Assembly: GCF_000969905.1 (NCBI RefSeq)
Contig: NZ_CP009520.1
Span: 682,001-746,000, forward strand
Reading direction: 5' to 3'
Source of the DNA: Methanosarcina vacuolata Z-761
Lineage (GTDB): Archaea; Halobacteriota; Methanosarcinia; Methanosarcinales; Methanosarcinaceae
DNA: 64,000 nucleotides
Shown piece after piece: positions 29,562-38,669 of the stretch. The notes under the pieces are model-generated. The model saw nothing but the letters and a program-made list of their open reading frames with translations. It did not search any database and had not been told where the DNA came from. Every line of letters begins with the position of its first letter. Position 1 is the first letter of the stretch. The position numbers and the translations under genes were made by a program.

Positions 29562-29591
29562 ATTAACGTAAATGAATTAACGTAAATGAAT
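29554..29591. repeat. 14-bp repeat including a stop codon
   Basis: Almost three copies of AACGTAAATGAATT. The first includes the final Arg-Lys-stop of the SWIM gene, so the gene end itself has been tandemly duplicated. Confidence 0.85.
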
Positions 29592-29719
29592 TTTGGAGGT
29601 CATAATTGAGTACTCTTATAAGTAATCATTCATGAATACTTTTGTATATTTTTTAAAATTAGTGATCTGGCAGACCTTCTCTCCTATGCAACCTTCATTG
29701 TCTCTTCATTGGAGGCAAA

Positions 29720-29971
29720 TCAATAGCTAACGTAAATATTATTCGCAATTTCCTTATCAACAGCATACCTGGTCTGGTCAACCTCAAAAAGATACGAAGG
29801 TGACCTTCTGAGTAGGGTAATAGGCATACCAGGCAGGATACCCATAGCTATTAACTTCTGTAGAATTCCCGGGTTCTTCGTTTCAAGGTGGTCAATTTTT
29901 CCGGTTTTTCTGGGTTCCATTGCGCAGAGAGTTATAGTTTTCAGATTAAAATGTGAGTTTTTAGTTACCAT
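29720..29971 (-). CDS. feoA: Ferrous iron transport protein FeoA
   Basis: An 83-residue SH3-like FeoA domain with LETKNPGILQKLIAMGILPGMPITLLRRSPSY followed by VDQTRYAVDKEIANNIYV. FeoA is a cytoplasmic partner of FeoB in Fe(II) uptake. It is the last gene of a three-gene operon; its ATG overlaps the Trp codon and stop of the preceding zinc-ribbon gene (ATGGTAA), which implies translational coupling. Confidence 0.93.
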   Translation of the reverse strand: MVTKNSHFNLKTITLCAMEPRKTGKIDHLETKNPGILQKLIAMGILPGMPITLLRRSPSYLFEVDQTRYAVDKEIANNIYVSY

Positions 29972-30132
29972 TTGAAAAACTTCCTTATGGACTGAATAAT
30001 CTTTGCTTCCTGTACAAGTTCATATCCGCAGTTCGGGCAGCACTGTTTGTTACATCTATGAAGTTTCCCGCAGCCGGTGCATTTCGTTTCATCAGCTTTC
30101 TCAAATTCGTTTCCGCAGAGTGGGCATTTCAC
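29965..30132 (-). CDS. Small double zinc-ribbon protein in the feo operon
   Basis: This 55-residue frame lies between feoB and feoA. GTG at 30132-30130 overlaps the feoB TGA stop as GTGA, and its TAA overlaps the feoA ATG. The peptide has CPLCG near the start, then CTGCG, a CNKQCC pair and CPNCG, ten cysteines arranged like zinc-ribbon knuckles, and ends in a basic/aromatic tail (SIRKFFKW). Tight overlap at both ends argues for a real gene. Position suggests an accessory role in Fe(II) transport, comparable in place but not in sequence to bacterial FeoC; that is inference. Confidence 0.8.
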   Translation of the reverse strand: MKCPLCGNEFEKADETKCTGCGKLHRCNKQCCPNCGYELVQEAKIIQSIRKFFKW

Positions 30133-32327
30133 AGGTTAACCCCCAGCAGTTTTAACAGGTTATTTACAATGAAGCCTGTAAGGAATGCAAACGGGAAAAT
30201 GAAACCCGAAATTGTAAGGGCTGTTTTTAAACCTCTTTCTTTTATCGTCATCATGAACTGAGCTATACATGGCATGAAAAGGGTAAGAGTAATGGCTGCA
30301 ACTACGAGCTGCACACCTGTTAGTAATCCTGAGTCATGCATTCCATAAAGTCCAGCTGCCCCAAAATCTCTCCTGAAGAAACCGAAAAGGAAGACATCAG
30401 CTGCATCAGGAGGCAGGCCTATCCAGACTGTTGGATATTCTATGATTTTCAGGGCAAGGGCAAAAAGTCCTGTTAGCCTGCCTATCCAGATCAGAACACT
30501 CGCCAGTACAAATAGGGGCAGAACTTCCAGAAAATACCAGTGCATTCTGGAGTAAGTTTTAACCATTATGTTCGAAAGCTTCGGTTTCCTGAGAGGGGGC
30601 ATTTCAAGTATGAAGGTAGGGGCTTCTCCTGGCAGGACTCTGGAAGCCAGGAAACCTATCAGGATAAATTCCAGTATTATTACTACAGCCCAGATAAGCA
30701 GGCTTTCAGGGTTTCCCGAGAGGACTGAAATAATAATGCCTAGCTGTGCCGAGCAGGGGATTGCAAGAGCCAGCAGGATATTTGCAATGAGCCTTTCCCT
30801 TTTTGTTTCAAGGGTGCGGGTGACCATTGTAGCCATTGTAGAACAGCCAAACCCGAGTACCATTGGAATTACTGCCCTTCCGCTGAGCCCTATTTTCTTG
30901 AACATGCCATCCAGGAGCAGGCCCAGCCTTGGAAGATAACCCGTGTCTTCTATGATGGAAAACACAAGGAAAAAGGCTCCCACTATCGGAAGGATAAGGG
31001 CAATTGCATATGTTACGGCCTGGGTAAAAATTCCGTATTCTCCCACAAAAAGGTCTTGCAGAGCTGGATAGGGTACAAGCGACGTGAACTTTGCAGTTAC
31101 AAGGGGGTTTATGTATCCTCCAAAGACCGTATTTTCCAGAAAATCAACAACTGTTCCTGCTGCAAATACGCCTACAAACAGATAGAGCCCGAAGTACAGG
31201 ATTAAAAACAACACAGGTATCCCAAGCACAGGATGGATGAGAATACTGTCAATTTTCTCGGAAAAACCGAGATTTCGAGTCTGTGTTTTACTTTTATTTA
31301 TTCCAGTATCTTCTTCTGCTCTTCTTTTTTCGGTTTTCCCACTACTTTTTCTCTCGATTTTCTCAGGCGTTTTCATTACCTGTTCTACGATTTCGTTTAC
31401 ATGTTCCTGGCGCTTCAGGGTGAACAGGTAGGAAAGAGGGACTTCAGATATCTTTGATGCAGCTTCTGCAAGTTTCTGGATTTCTTCGGAGCGTTTTCCG
31501 CGACTTTTTCCCTCACAATTTGGGGTTTTTTCAGCCCTTTGCAGGTATTCAAGGGCTGTCCGATCTTCCTGCAGCAGCAGGAGTGAGATCGCTCTTTTTG
31601 AGATTCCGGCTGAGATTCCGGCTGAGATTTCGGTTGAGATTTCGGTTGAGATTTCGGTTGAGATTTCGGCTTTTTTTGCGGGGTCAAGCAAACCTTCAAC
31701 TTTTTCGATATATGGCTCAATTTCTGTACCATAGTCAAGTTTTTGCCTAAATTTTTGAATGTTGTTTCCAGGAGTAAACTCCGAAATTGTAGCTTTAAGT
31801 TCCTCTACCCCTTTTCCTTCACTTGAAACCGTTCCAACAACCGGGATTCCCAGGTAATGGCTGAGTTCAGATATATCGATTTCAATCCCTCTTTCTTCAG
31901 CCTCATCCATCATGTTCAGGACAAGAATAAGAGGAATCTCGGCTTCAAGTAGCTGCAGGGTGAAAGAAAGCATCCGCCTGAGGTTTCGGGCATCTATTAC
32001 ATGGAGGTAAACTGAAGCCTCTTCCTCAAAAAGCAGAAGTTGAGAGACCCTTTCTTCCTCACTTACAGGGAGCAGGGAGTACATCCCGGGCGTGTCTATG
32101 ATTTCATATTCCCTATCTCCGATCCTTGCTTTTCCGTGGGTGATTTCAACTGAGGTCCCCGGATAATTGGAGACCAGTGTATAACTTCCGGAGAGGGCAT
32201 TGAAAAGGCTGCTTTTTCCCACGTTAGGGTTTCCTATAAGTATGATTTTCGGAAGCCCTTTTCCTGGTGTGCATCTCGTTTTTCCGCAACAGCATTCTCT
32301 TTCAGGGCAGATAACTGGTAGTTTCAT
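30129..32327 (-). CDS. feoB: Ferrous iron transporter FeoB
   Basis: A protein of about 732 residues. A cysteine-rich N-terminal stretch (CPERECCCGKTRC) precedes the G domain: G1 GNPNVGKSSLFNAL (~33-46), G3 DTPGMYSLLP, G4 NMMDEAEERG. After a linker containing repeated E-I-S-T units, the transmembrane part has two gate regions (GCSTMATMVTRTLETKRERL and AIPCSAQLGIII) typical of FeoB. I prefer ATG 32327 to ATG 32384: the extra 19 codons would be encoded by the operator dyads at 32344-32390. It imports Fe(II) in a GTP-regulated way and leads an operon with the zinc-ribbon gene and feoA. Confidence 0.95.
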   Translation of the reverse strand: MKLPVICPERECCCGKTRCTPGKGLPKIILIGNPNVGKSSLFNALSGSYTLVSNYPGTSVEITHGKARIGDREYEIIDTPGMYSLLPVSEEERVSQLLLFEEEASVYLHVIDARNLRRMLSFTLQLLEAEIPLILVLNMMDEAEERGIEIDISELSHYLGIPVVGTVSSEGKGVEELKATISEFTPGNNIQKFRQKLDYGTEIEPYIEKVEGLLDPAKKAEISTEISTEISTEISAGISAGISKRAISLLLLQEDRTALEYLQRAEKTPNCEGKSRGKRSEEIQKLAEAASKISEVPLSYLFTLKRQEHVNEIVEQVMKTPEKIERKSSGKTEKRRAEEDTGINKSKTQTRNLGFSEKIDSILIHPVLGIPVLFLILYFGLYLFVGVFAAGTVVDFLENTVFGGYINPLVTAKFTSLVPYPALQDLFVGEYGIFTQAVTYAIALILPIVGAFFLVFSIIEDTGYLPRLGLLLDGMFKKIGLSGRAVIPMVLGFGCSTMATMVTRTLETKRERLIANILLALAIPCSAQLGIIISVLSGNPESLLIWAVVIILEFILIGFLASRVLPGEAPTFILEMPPLRKPKLSNIMVKTYSRMHWYFLEVLPLFVLASVLIWIGRLTGLFALALKIIEYPTVWIGLPPDAADVFLFGFFRRDFGAAGLYGMHDSGLLTGVQLVVAAITLTLFMPCIAQFMMTIKERGLKTALTISGFIFPFAFLTGFIVNNLLKLLGVNL
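31603..31673. repeat. 12-bp in-frame repeat in feoB
   Basis: Six to seven copies of a 12-bp unit like GAGATTTCGGTT encode the EIST/GISA linker between the G domain and membrane domain of FeoB. Confidence 0.88.
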
Positions 32328-32343
32328 ATTTTTGCTCTTATAT

Positions 32344-32390
32344 TTAGGCAGACCTAATTTTTTAATTTGTCCATATTTAGGCAAACCTAA
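32344..32390 (-). promoter_or_regulatory. Two DtxR-like operator dyads in the feoB promoter
   Basis: TTAGGCAGACCTAA (32344-32357) and TTAGGCAAACCTAA (32377-32390) are near-identical pseudo-palindromes, 33 bp apart centre to centre, about three helical turns. They lie 17-63 bp upstream of the preferred feoB start. The distal one abuts a TATA-like TTAAATAT on the minus strand. TTAGG-n4-CCTAA dyads resemble binding sites of DtxR/IdeR-family metal repressors, so iron-dependent repression of feo is a reasonable inference. Confidence 0.7.
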
Positions 32391-32993
32391 TATTTAAGGC
32401 TAATGCACAAGGCAAAATTACCTCAAGTTTATTGTCTAAAAACAGGGTTTCAAAGAGTTTTGAATCAAAAAAGCCTTTTGCCTGAATCTTTAATTCAAGT
32501 TTCAATTTGCAAGCTTATCAAAAAACCAATTTTCAGTTTCACTCAGTAAGATTTTCGGGAACATATTTCAGGATCAGAAACTCGATTTTTCCCGGTTATC
32601 TAAATATGCATGAGTCCACGTTCCAAACTTGGCAAACCAATGACAAAGCTGTCCTTTGAAGAAGAAATAATGAAAAATATAAACATTGTGAATATTCTTG
32701 GGAAAGTTCTATGTAAAAAATCAATTTGTAGTCGGCATTTTTATTCATTTAATATTTATATTTCTGCTTATATTATATTCCTCGGATATAATTATTCTAT
32801 TGCGTGTGTTTGAAATCGCCTTTGCTGGCAAGTTCCATGATATAAAATGAGGATAGAATTTACTACTGTTAGTATCCTCATCAAAATACATTGGACAATT
32901 TATTAATGATGAATATCTCTGCCAGCATGGGTGAATTGAATAACTAAACACTGCAAAATTGATTAAGTTGAAACAGGTTGGGGGAGTCAACAA
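32391..32993. other. Intergenic region between feoB and the secreted cupin
   Basis: About 600 bp of AT-rich DNA. Short open frames occur in both directions but have no ribosome sites and no recognisable protein features. The distal part must carry the promoter of the cupin gene at 32994. Confidence 0.5.
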
Positions 32994-33539
32994 ATGAGTC
33001 TTAAAAAGACACTGGGCATTTTGCTGGCAGTTTGTTTTCTACTATCAATTACCGTAGCGGCAGTAAGCGCTAAAGAACTTCCCAGTATGGCGGGAAAGGA
33101 GACATGCAAGACAGTAGAAAAGGCAAAAAATCAAATGAAAGGGTTTTCTACCAATATCGAAAATGTCACATTGGAAAATAACTATTTCCGGAAGGTACTC
33201 TATACTGCAAAGCATAACCAACTATCGATTATGAGCCTCAAACCAGGGGAAGATATCGGAATGGAAGTGCATGAGAAAACCGACCAGTTTCTCCGCTTTG
33301 AGGAAGGACAGGGAAAGTGCATAATTAACGGTAACGAATATGAAGTCGGTAGCGGATCTGCAGTGGTTGTGCCGGCAGGTGCCCAGCACAATGTCATCAA
33401 CACTTTGAAAACAGGTTCTTTAAAATTCTATACGATCTATTCACCGCCTGTTCACAAGGACGACATTGTACGCGCCACAAAGGCCGAAGCCGAAGCTAAT
33501 CCAGAGGAATTTGATGGCGTGACTACGGAATGTAACTAA
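32994..33539 (+). CDS. Exported cupin-domain protein
   Basis: A signal peptide (MSLKKTLGILLAVCFLLSITVAAVSA) begins this 181-residue protein. A single cupin barrel follows, with motif 1 GEDIGMEVHEKTDQFLRFEEGQGK and motif 2 GSAVVVPAGAQHNVIN providing likely metal-binding His/Glu residues. Its cupin part is about 75% identical, by eye, to the leaderless protein at 47108-47506, from KGFSxNIE to the C-terminal EFDGVTTE. The exact reaction is unknown; such small cupins often bind a metal. Standing alone, it has no operon partner. Confidence 0.85.
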   Translation: MSLKKTLGILLAVCFLLSITVAAVSAKELPSMAGKETCKTVEKAKNQMKGFSTNIENVTLENNYFRKVLYTAKHNQLSIMSLKPGEDIGMEVHEKTDQFLRFEEGQGKCIINGNEYEVGSGSAVVVPAGAQHNVINTLKTGSLKFYTIYSPPVHKDDIVRATKAEAEANPEEFDGVTTECN

Positions 33540-33750
33540 GGGATAAGGTCATTAAGAAGTAGGAATAAACGCTTTATATTCATAAAGCACTTTTCTTTTT
33601 TATATTTTTAAATAAATGCCTGAATCTCCTCGAAAACGTTCGTTAGCAGCAATGATGGCTGTGATTGGTTTTGTATCCCAAGTTTTTGATCTTTTTTTAG
33701 GGAGCTTGTACGAGAGATTCAAAAGTCAAATTTTGATTTTTGAGATAGGC

Positions 33751-33850
33751 TCAGTATTCTGTGTCTCAGTATTCTGTGTCTCAGTATTCTGTATCTCAGT
33801 ATTCTGTATCTCAGTATTCTGTATCTCAGTATTCTGTGTTTTAATATTCT
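33751..33850. repeat. 15-bp tandem repeat
   Basis: Six copies of TCAGTATTCTGTGTC or close variants plus a degraded seventh, between the cupin and MITE B copy 2. The open frame across it is a Val-Phe-Cys-Ile-Ser artefact of the repeat. Confidence 0.9.
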
Positions 33851-34033
33851 ACGTTTCAGCCTGAGTCTGACAGTTATATAAAAATAAGTGCGCGTTGTGT
33901 TTATTCATTCGATCAAATGAATAAAAATACAAAACAAAGAGCTTTTCCTGCACATTCCGAATCCCTGTCAATTTGGGATAATAATCGCCTGTGTTTTTTG
34001 TAATCATCTATCCGAATTTTGATCTTTTCTTTT

Positions 34034-34155
34034 GGTTCTTCGTCATTCTCTATGTAATACTATTTTCAATTAAAGAACGCGCTGGATTTTATGAGAATAT
34101 TATGAGAATATTATGAGAATATTATGAGGATATCCACACAAGACAACGAAGAGCC
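34034..34155. mobile_element. MITE family B, copy 2 (122 bp, 8-bp target duplication)
   Basis: It starts GGTTCTTCG, ends CGAAGAGCC, and is flanked by perfect 8-bp duplications TTTCTTTT (34026-34033, 34156-34163). The interior resembles copy 1 at 22729 but contains an extra triplication of an 11-bp ATGAGAATATT unit. The different target duplication shows an independent insertion. From 34164 to 34663 the DNA is AT-rich and without genes, probably the promoter region of the next gene. Confidence 0.85.
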
Positions 34156-34663
34156 TTTCTTTTTCCAACCACACTCATTAAAAATAGTTCATAAGTATAT
34201 TAATGTGTTAATATGTTTGTCGCCTAAAGTAGGTATTAAATAATACAACTTATCTATATATCTAATAATTAAAGAATGATTATTACTAGTTACCAATATA
34301 AATATGAAAATTATTCATCTATCTATATATATTTTTTAATTTAAGTTAATATTTTTATTTTAATTCATTTTCTAATATGTAAAATCCGCTTCCTATTTTT
34401 ATATCTGGTAACTATAATTAAAAATAAAGATCATCGGATAGCCTCAAAAACTAAATTTGATTGTACAAGTGGGATGCAAAATTCGACTTAAAGGTAAATA
34501 TACGCCGGAGTTTCAGAAAAATTTCCGATTCTAATTTAAACTAAACAATATCCAGTTATCCATTGTATAAATGAATTGAGTTTTTAGATAGCCTGTAATA
34601 CAAATTATATAGAAAACTCAAAATTTCGAGGATTAAACATATTATTTATGGAGAGTGGAAAGC

Positions 34664-35392
34664 ATGAACTCTAGATATACTACAAGTCAAGAATCCACAA
34701 TGTATCAGGCACTATTGGATGAGAATAAATTACTGGCAGATGAAAACAATGCATTAAAGGAAGAGGTACAGCGTCTAAGAGCATGTCTGGCACAGGCTGA
34801 AGGACTTGAACAGACTACAGGTAAAATTGATCAGGATTACAAAAAGGTAGAGACAACCTATAGTGAGCGCGAAAAACAGTTGATTTTTGACCTCGATGCA
34901 ATGACTAGACTGTATAAAATCAGCATTTTATTCGTTCGCGAAGGCAGTCTTGAACCTGTTCTTGTCGAAATAGTCGATGCTGCAATTGCAATTTCTGGCG
35001 CTGACTTTGGCAATATCCAATTATTGGACCCTGAATCATCTGAACTTAAGATTGTAGCTTCTCGTGGATTTCCTAAATGGTGGCTGGACTTCTGGAATAG
35101 TGTATCTGTGGGAAAAGGAACTTGTGGTACGGCGCTTGGACGCAAAGAGAGGGTGATTGTCGAGGATGTTGAACAAAGCCCAATTTTTGTAGGTACTCCT
35201 GCTCTGGAAATCCAGCTTAAAGCTGGAATACGAGCGGTACAATCTACACCAATTGTGAGCCGGTCAGGAAAACCACTTGGCATGTTTTCAACACAATATA
35301 AAAAACCACATAAGCCAGACAAAGATACACTTCAAATGTTGGATCTTCTAGCTCTCAGTGCAGCCGATATCATCGAAAGAGCAAGTATCTAA
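34664..35392 (+). CDS. GAF-domain protein with N-terminal coiled coil
   Basis: A protein of about 242 residues. A predicted coiled coil (ALLDENKLLADENNALKEEVQRLRACL) leads into one GAF domain (~75-240) with FGNIQLLDPESSELKIVASRGFPKWWLDFWNSVSVGKGTCGTAL. There is no kinase or output domain. The GAF domain and its DNA are nearly identical to the second GAF of the histidine kinase 450 bp downstream, and the coiled coil also matches that kinase's N-terminus. It may be a duplicated sensor module that binds the kinase. ATG 34664 is preferred over the in-frame GTG at 34655. Confidence 0.82.
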   Translation: MNSRYTTSQESTMYQALLDENKLLADENNALKEEVQRLRACLAQAEGLEQTTGKIDQDYKKVETTYSEREKQLIFDLDAMTRLYKISILFVREGSLEPVLVEIVDAAIAISGADFGNIQLLDPESSELKIVASRGFPKWWLDFWNSVSVGKGTCGTALGRKERVIVEDVEQSPIFVGTPALEIQLKAGIRAVQSTPIVSRSGKPLGMFSTQYKKPHKPDKDTLQMLDLLALSAADIIERASI

Positions 35393-35463
35393 AAAAAGCA
35401 TCAAGTACTGACAGTGCGAATAAAACCTCTGAAGAAATACAATTTTTGTTCGATTATCTCTAT

Positions 35464-35520
35464 TTTCAAACGTTATATTCTCTTGATATGTCCCGATGCA
35501 AGAGTATATAACGTTTGAAA
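35464..35520 (+). terminator. Long near-perfect hairpin
   Basis: TTTCAAACGTTATATTCTCTTG pairs with its downstream complement with one mismatch over 22 bp around a 13-nt loop, and is followed by a run of A. It lies 70 bp after the GAF gene. It may terminate or protect that transcript, or be a palindromic relic. Confidence 0.5.
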
Positions 35521-35594
35521 AAAAACTTTCCTTATAAATCTACAACGCTATAAGCGTCTCAAGCATGGGAGCAGGCTATCAAAATAACTAATAT

Positions 35595-35713
35595 TAGGAC
35601 TTACGCACTTGAGGAACAAAATCAATTACAACAAAGACTGTGGATTAAAGTAATGTTTTAGACAGTTTGCTGTCTAATGCTGTTGATTCTTCAGTTCAAC
35701 TGCGTAAGTCCTA
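35595..35713. mobile_element. MITE family C (119 bp)
   Basis: Terminal inverted repeats TAGGACTTACGCA and TGCGTAAGTCCTA bound a 119-bp unit flanked by TAATAT on both sides (35589-35594, 35714-35719). An internal hairpin TTAGACAG-TTTG-CTGTCTAA is present. There is no coding capacity. GGACTTACGCA-type termini recur in IS elements of archaea and cyanobacteria; the family is not assigned here. Confidence 0.7.
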
Positions 35714-35904
35714 TAATATAATATCTGTCAAACTAATATAATATCTGTCAAGCGAAATATCTCAAAAAACAGTGTCAAAAAAAGTAGAAACTATCATCCG
35801 ATCTACAAAATATTGGGGATGTTAATCAAATATTAAAGTAAAAAATGATTTCAGAGAACCTAATCAGCAAGATCGAATTAATCTTAAAAGGTCAGTATAA
35901 AAAT

Positions 35905-38652
35905 ATGACTACCAAACATACTGATGGCTGGGAGCCTATAACATGTCAAGCATTATTAGATGAGAATAAGCTACTGGTGGATGAAAACCGTGCCTTAAAA
36001 GACAAAATACAGAGCCTAAAAGCATATTTGAAGCAGAATGAAGAACCTGAGCATGATATTGATAAACTGGATCTGGAGATAAGGCAAGCACATCTTCTGG
36101 TAAAAGCCGACCTGGAAGCACTGACTCAAATACATGAGCTGAGTACAAAACTTTTGGGAGCTGAAGGGATTCAACCATTATTAAAAGAAATAATGGACGC
36201 AGCAATCTCTATTGTGGAAGCAAAAATGGGTACCTTGCAACTCCTTGAGGATGATTCGTTACATATTGTTGCCCATTATGGTCACGAACAGCCTTTCTTG
36301 GACTATTTTGCATCTGCTGAGAACATGGCTTCAGTTTGTGGAAAGGTGATGCAAAATGGAGAGCGTATTGTTATTGAGGATGTTGAAACAAGTTCTATAT
36401 TTGCCGGGACACCTTCCCTGACTGTGATGCGTGAGGCCGGAGTACGAGCGATTCAGTCCACACCGATGTTAAGCCGGACGGGTAAGCTTCTTGGTATCCT
36501 TACGACTCAATGGGATTTTCCTTATTCTCCAAACGAGCATGATCTCTGGAGGCTTGACTTGCTAGCGCGGCAGGCAGCTGACCTGATAGAGCAGGCCAGG
36601 TCAGAGAAAGCATTGAATAATCACAAAAAATATCTACTGTCCGACCTTAATGCCATGACCAGGCTGCATAAGATCGGTACACTGTTTGTTCGAGAAGGTA
36701 ATCTTGAACCTGTTCTTGTCGAAATAGTCGATGCTGCAATTGCAATTTCTGATGCTGACTTTGGCAATATCCAATTACTGGACTCTGAATCTTCTGAACT
36801 TAAGATTGTAGCCTCTCGTGGATTTCCTAAATGGTGGCTGGACTTCTGGAACAGTGTATCTGTGGGAAGTGGAACTTGTGGTACGGCGCTTGGATCTAAA
36901 GGGAGGGTAATTGTCGAGGATGTTGAACAAAGCCCAATTTTTGTAGGTACTCCTGCTCTGGAAATCCAGCTTAAAGCTGGAATACGAGCGGTACAATCTA
37001 CACCAATTGTGAGCCGATCAGGAAGATTACTCGGCATGTTCTCAACGCATTATAAAAAACCACATAAACCACAGGACCATGACCTTCAGCTAATTGACCT
37101 GCTAGCTCAGCAGGCGGCAGAGATTATAGAGAGAGCACAAATAGAAGAAATGTTACGTAAGTCCGAAGAGTGTTTCCGTATTGCTTTGCAGGGATCTTCT
37201 GTTGTTATTTCCAGTCAAGACCGTGATCTGAGATATACTTGGGCTTATAATCCTTCGCTTGGTTTTAAACTCGAAGATCTTCTGGGTAAGAATGATTATG
37301 ATGTATATCAATTAGATGACGCCGAGATATTTGTCTCCATCAAAAAGCAGGTTTTGGCTAGTGGTGTTAGCAGATGTGATGAAGTGGTTATCCATAGGCC
37401 TGTTTCCGCTGGCGGAGATTTATTCCATGAGATGACCACTGAGTCATTGCGCGATGCTACAGGAACCATCGTTGGAGTCATCTGTATTGCAGTTGACATT
37501 ACCGAGCGCAAAAGAGCTGAAGAAGCATTAAAAAAAGTAAATGATACTTTAGAAGAAAAAATAAAAGAGCGTACAGTTGAACTTGAAGAAGCTTATAACT
37601 CATTACTTGAAAATAAAATGAGGTTAAGTGAAGCTCAAAAAATAGCCCATCTCGGAAATTGGGACTGGAATCTGGTGACTGATGAATTCTACTGGTCAGA
37701 TGAAATATACAATATTTTCGGACTTGACTCTCTAAAATTCGATGAGACTTATGATTCATATGAGACTTATAATGCATTTTTTAATCTTGTTTTTCCAGAG
37801 GATAGAGAATCTGTGAATAATGCTTTTAAAGAAGCTTTTTACGGGAAATCTTTTGAAATTGATTTTAGAGTTATCTCAGCTAATGGAGAAGAACGCATAC
37901 TCTATGCACAAGGACAAGTAATTTTCAATGAAAAAAACACTCCTATTAGAGTTAGAGGAATAGTTCAGGATATAACTGAACGTAAAAAAACAGAAGAAGC
38001 TCTGGTAAAACTCGAAAAAGTCCGCATAAAAGAGATTCACCACAGAATCAAAAATAACTTGCAGGTAATCTCTTCTCTTTTGGATCTCCAGGCCGAAAAG
38101 TTTGAGGATAAGAAAGTCAAGCAAGCTTTCAGTGAAAGTCAGAACCGGGTACTTTCAATGTCTCTAATTCACGAAGAACTCTACAAAGGAGGTCAGGCAG
38201 AAAAACTGAACTTTTCAGCATATCTTACAAAGTTAGCTGATAACCTGTTGATGACTTATGGACTTAGCAGCATAAATATCCGCTTGAATATGGATCTGGA
38301 AGAGAATACATTTCTTGATATGGATACTGCTGTTCCTTTAGGCATTATTGTCAATGAACTAATTTCTAATTCTCTCAAACATGCATTTACTGGAAAGAAA
38401 GAAGGAGAAATTGGAATTCAACTTCGCAGGCATGGAGAGACAATTAATGGAATTAACAAGTCCGAGTTCTGTCTGGTAGTTTCAGATAATGGAAACGGAA
38501 TTCCTGAAGGTCTGAAGTTAGAAAGTATCGAGTCACTTGGCATGCAATTAATAAACATTTTAGTAAATCAGTTAGACGGAGAGCTTAAATTAAAAAGGAA
38601 CAAAGGTACTGAGTTTACTGTAAAGTTCAAGGTATTAGAAAAAAACACTTAA
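35905..38652 (+). CDS. Multi-sensor histidine kinase (GAF-GAF-PAS-PAS-HisKA_2-HATPase)
   Basis: About 915 residues. An N-terminal coiled coil is followed by GAF1 (~75-225), GAF2 (~245-410), two PAS domains (~425-530 and ~585-695, each ending in an xDITERK linker), and a kinase module of the HisKA_2 type. The phosphoacceptor box is EIHHRIKNNLQVISSLLDLQ (~690-712) and the ATPase has NELISNSLKHAF and VVSDNGNGIPEG. It is soluble; no transmembrane helices are seen. Its N-terminus aligns with the GAF protein upstream when started at ATG 35905, so this is preferred to 35845. No response regulator is adjacent; the ligand is unknown. Confidence 0.92.
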   Translation: MTTKHTDGWEPITCQALLDENKLLVDENRALKDKIQSLKAYLKQNEEPEHDIDKLDLEIRQAHLLVKADLEALTQIHELSTKLLGAEGIQPLLKEIMDAAISIVEAKMGTLQLLEDDSLHIVAHYGHEQPFLDYFASAENMASVCGKVMQNGERIVIEDVETSSIFAGTPSLTVMREAGVRAIQSTPMLSRTGKLLGILTTQWDFPYSPNEHDLWRLDLLARQAADLIEQARSEKALNNHKKYLLSDLNAMTRLHKIGTLFVREGNLEPVLVEIVDAAIAISDADFGNIQLLDSESSELKIVASRGFPKWWLDFWNSVSVGSGTCGTALGSKGRVIVEDVEQSPIFVGTPALEIQLKAGIRAVQSTPIVSRSGRLLGMFSTHYKKPHKPQDHDLQLIDLLAQQAAEIIERAQIEEMLRKSEECFRIALQGSSVVISSQDRDLRYTWAYNPSLGFKLEDLLGKNDYDVYQLDDAEIFVSIKKQVLASGVSRCDEVVIHRPVSAGGDLFHEMTTESLRDATGTIVGVICIAVDITERKRAEEALKKVNDTLEEKIKERTVELEEAYNSLLENKMRLSEAQKIAHLGNWDWNLVTDEFYWSDEIYNIFGLDSLKFDETYDSYETYNAFFNLVFPEDRESVNNAFKEAFYGKSFEIDFRVISANGEERILYAQGQVIFNEKNTPIRVRGIVQDITERKKTEEALVKLEKVRIKEIHHRIKNNLQVISSLLDLQAEKFEDKKVKQAFSESQNRVLSMSLIHEELYKGGQAEKLNFSAYLTKLADNLLMTYGLSSINIRLNMDLEENTFLDMDTAVPLGIIVNELISNSLKHAFTGKKEGEIGIQLRRHGETINGINKSEFCLVVSDNGNGIPEGLKLESIESLGMQLINILVNQLDGELKLKRNKGTEFTVKFKVLEKNT

Positions 38653-38669
38653 GTAGCGACAAACAAGTT

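Noticed and set aside
32610-32813. 67-codon frame before the cupin
   Set aside because: AT-rich chance frame without ribosome site or recognisable protein features.
33616-33864. 82-codon plus-strand frame
   Set aside because: Its second half is a 15-bp tandem repeat translated as Val-Phe-Cys-Ile-Ser units; no ribosome site or family.
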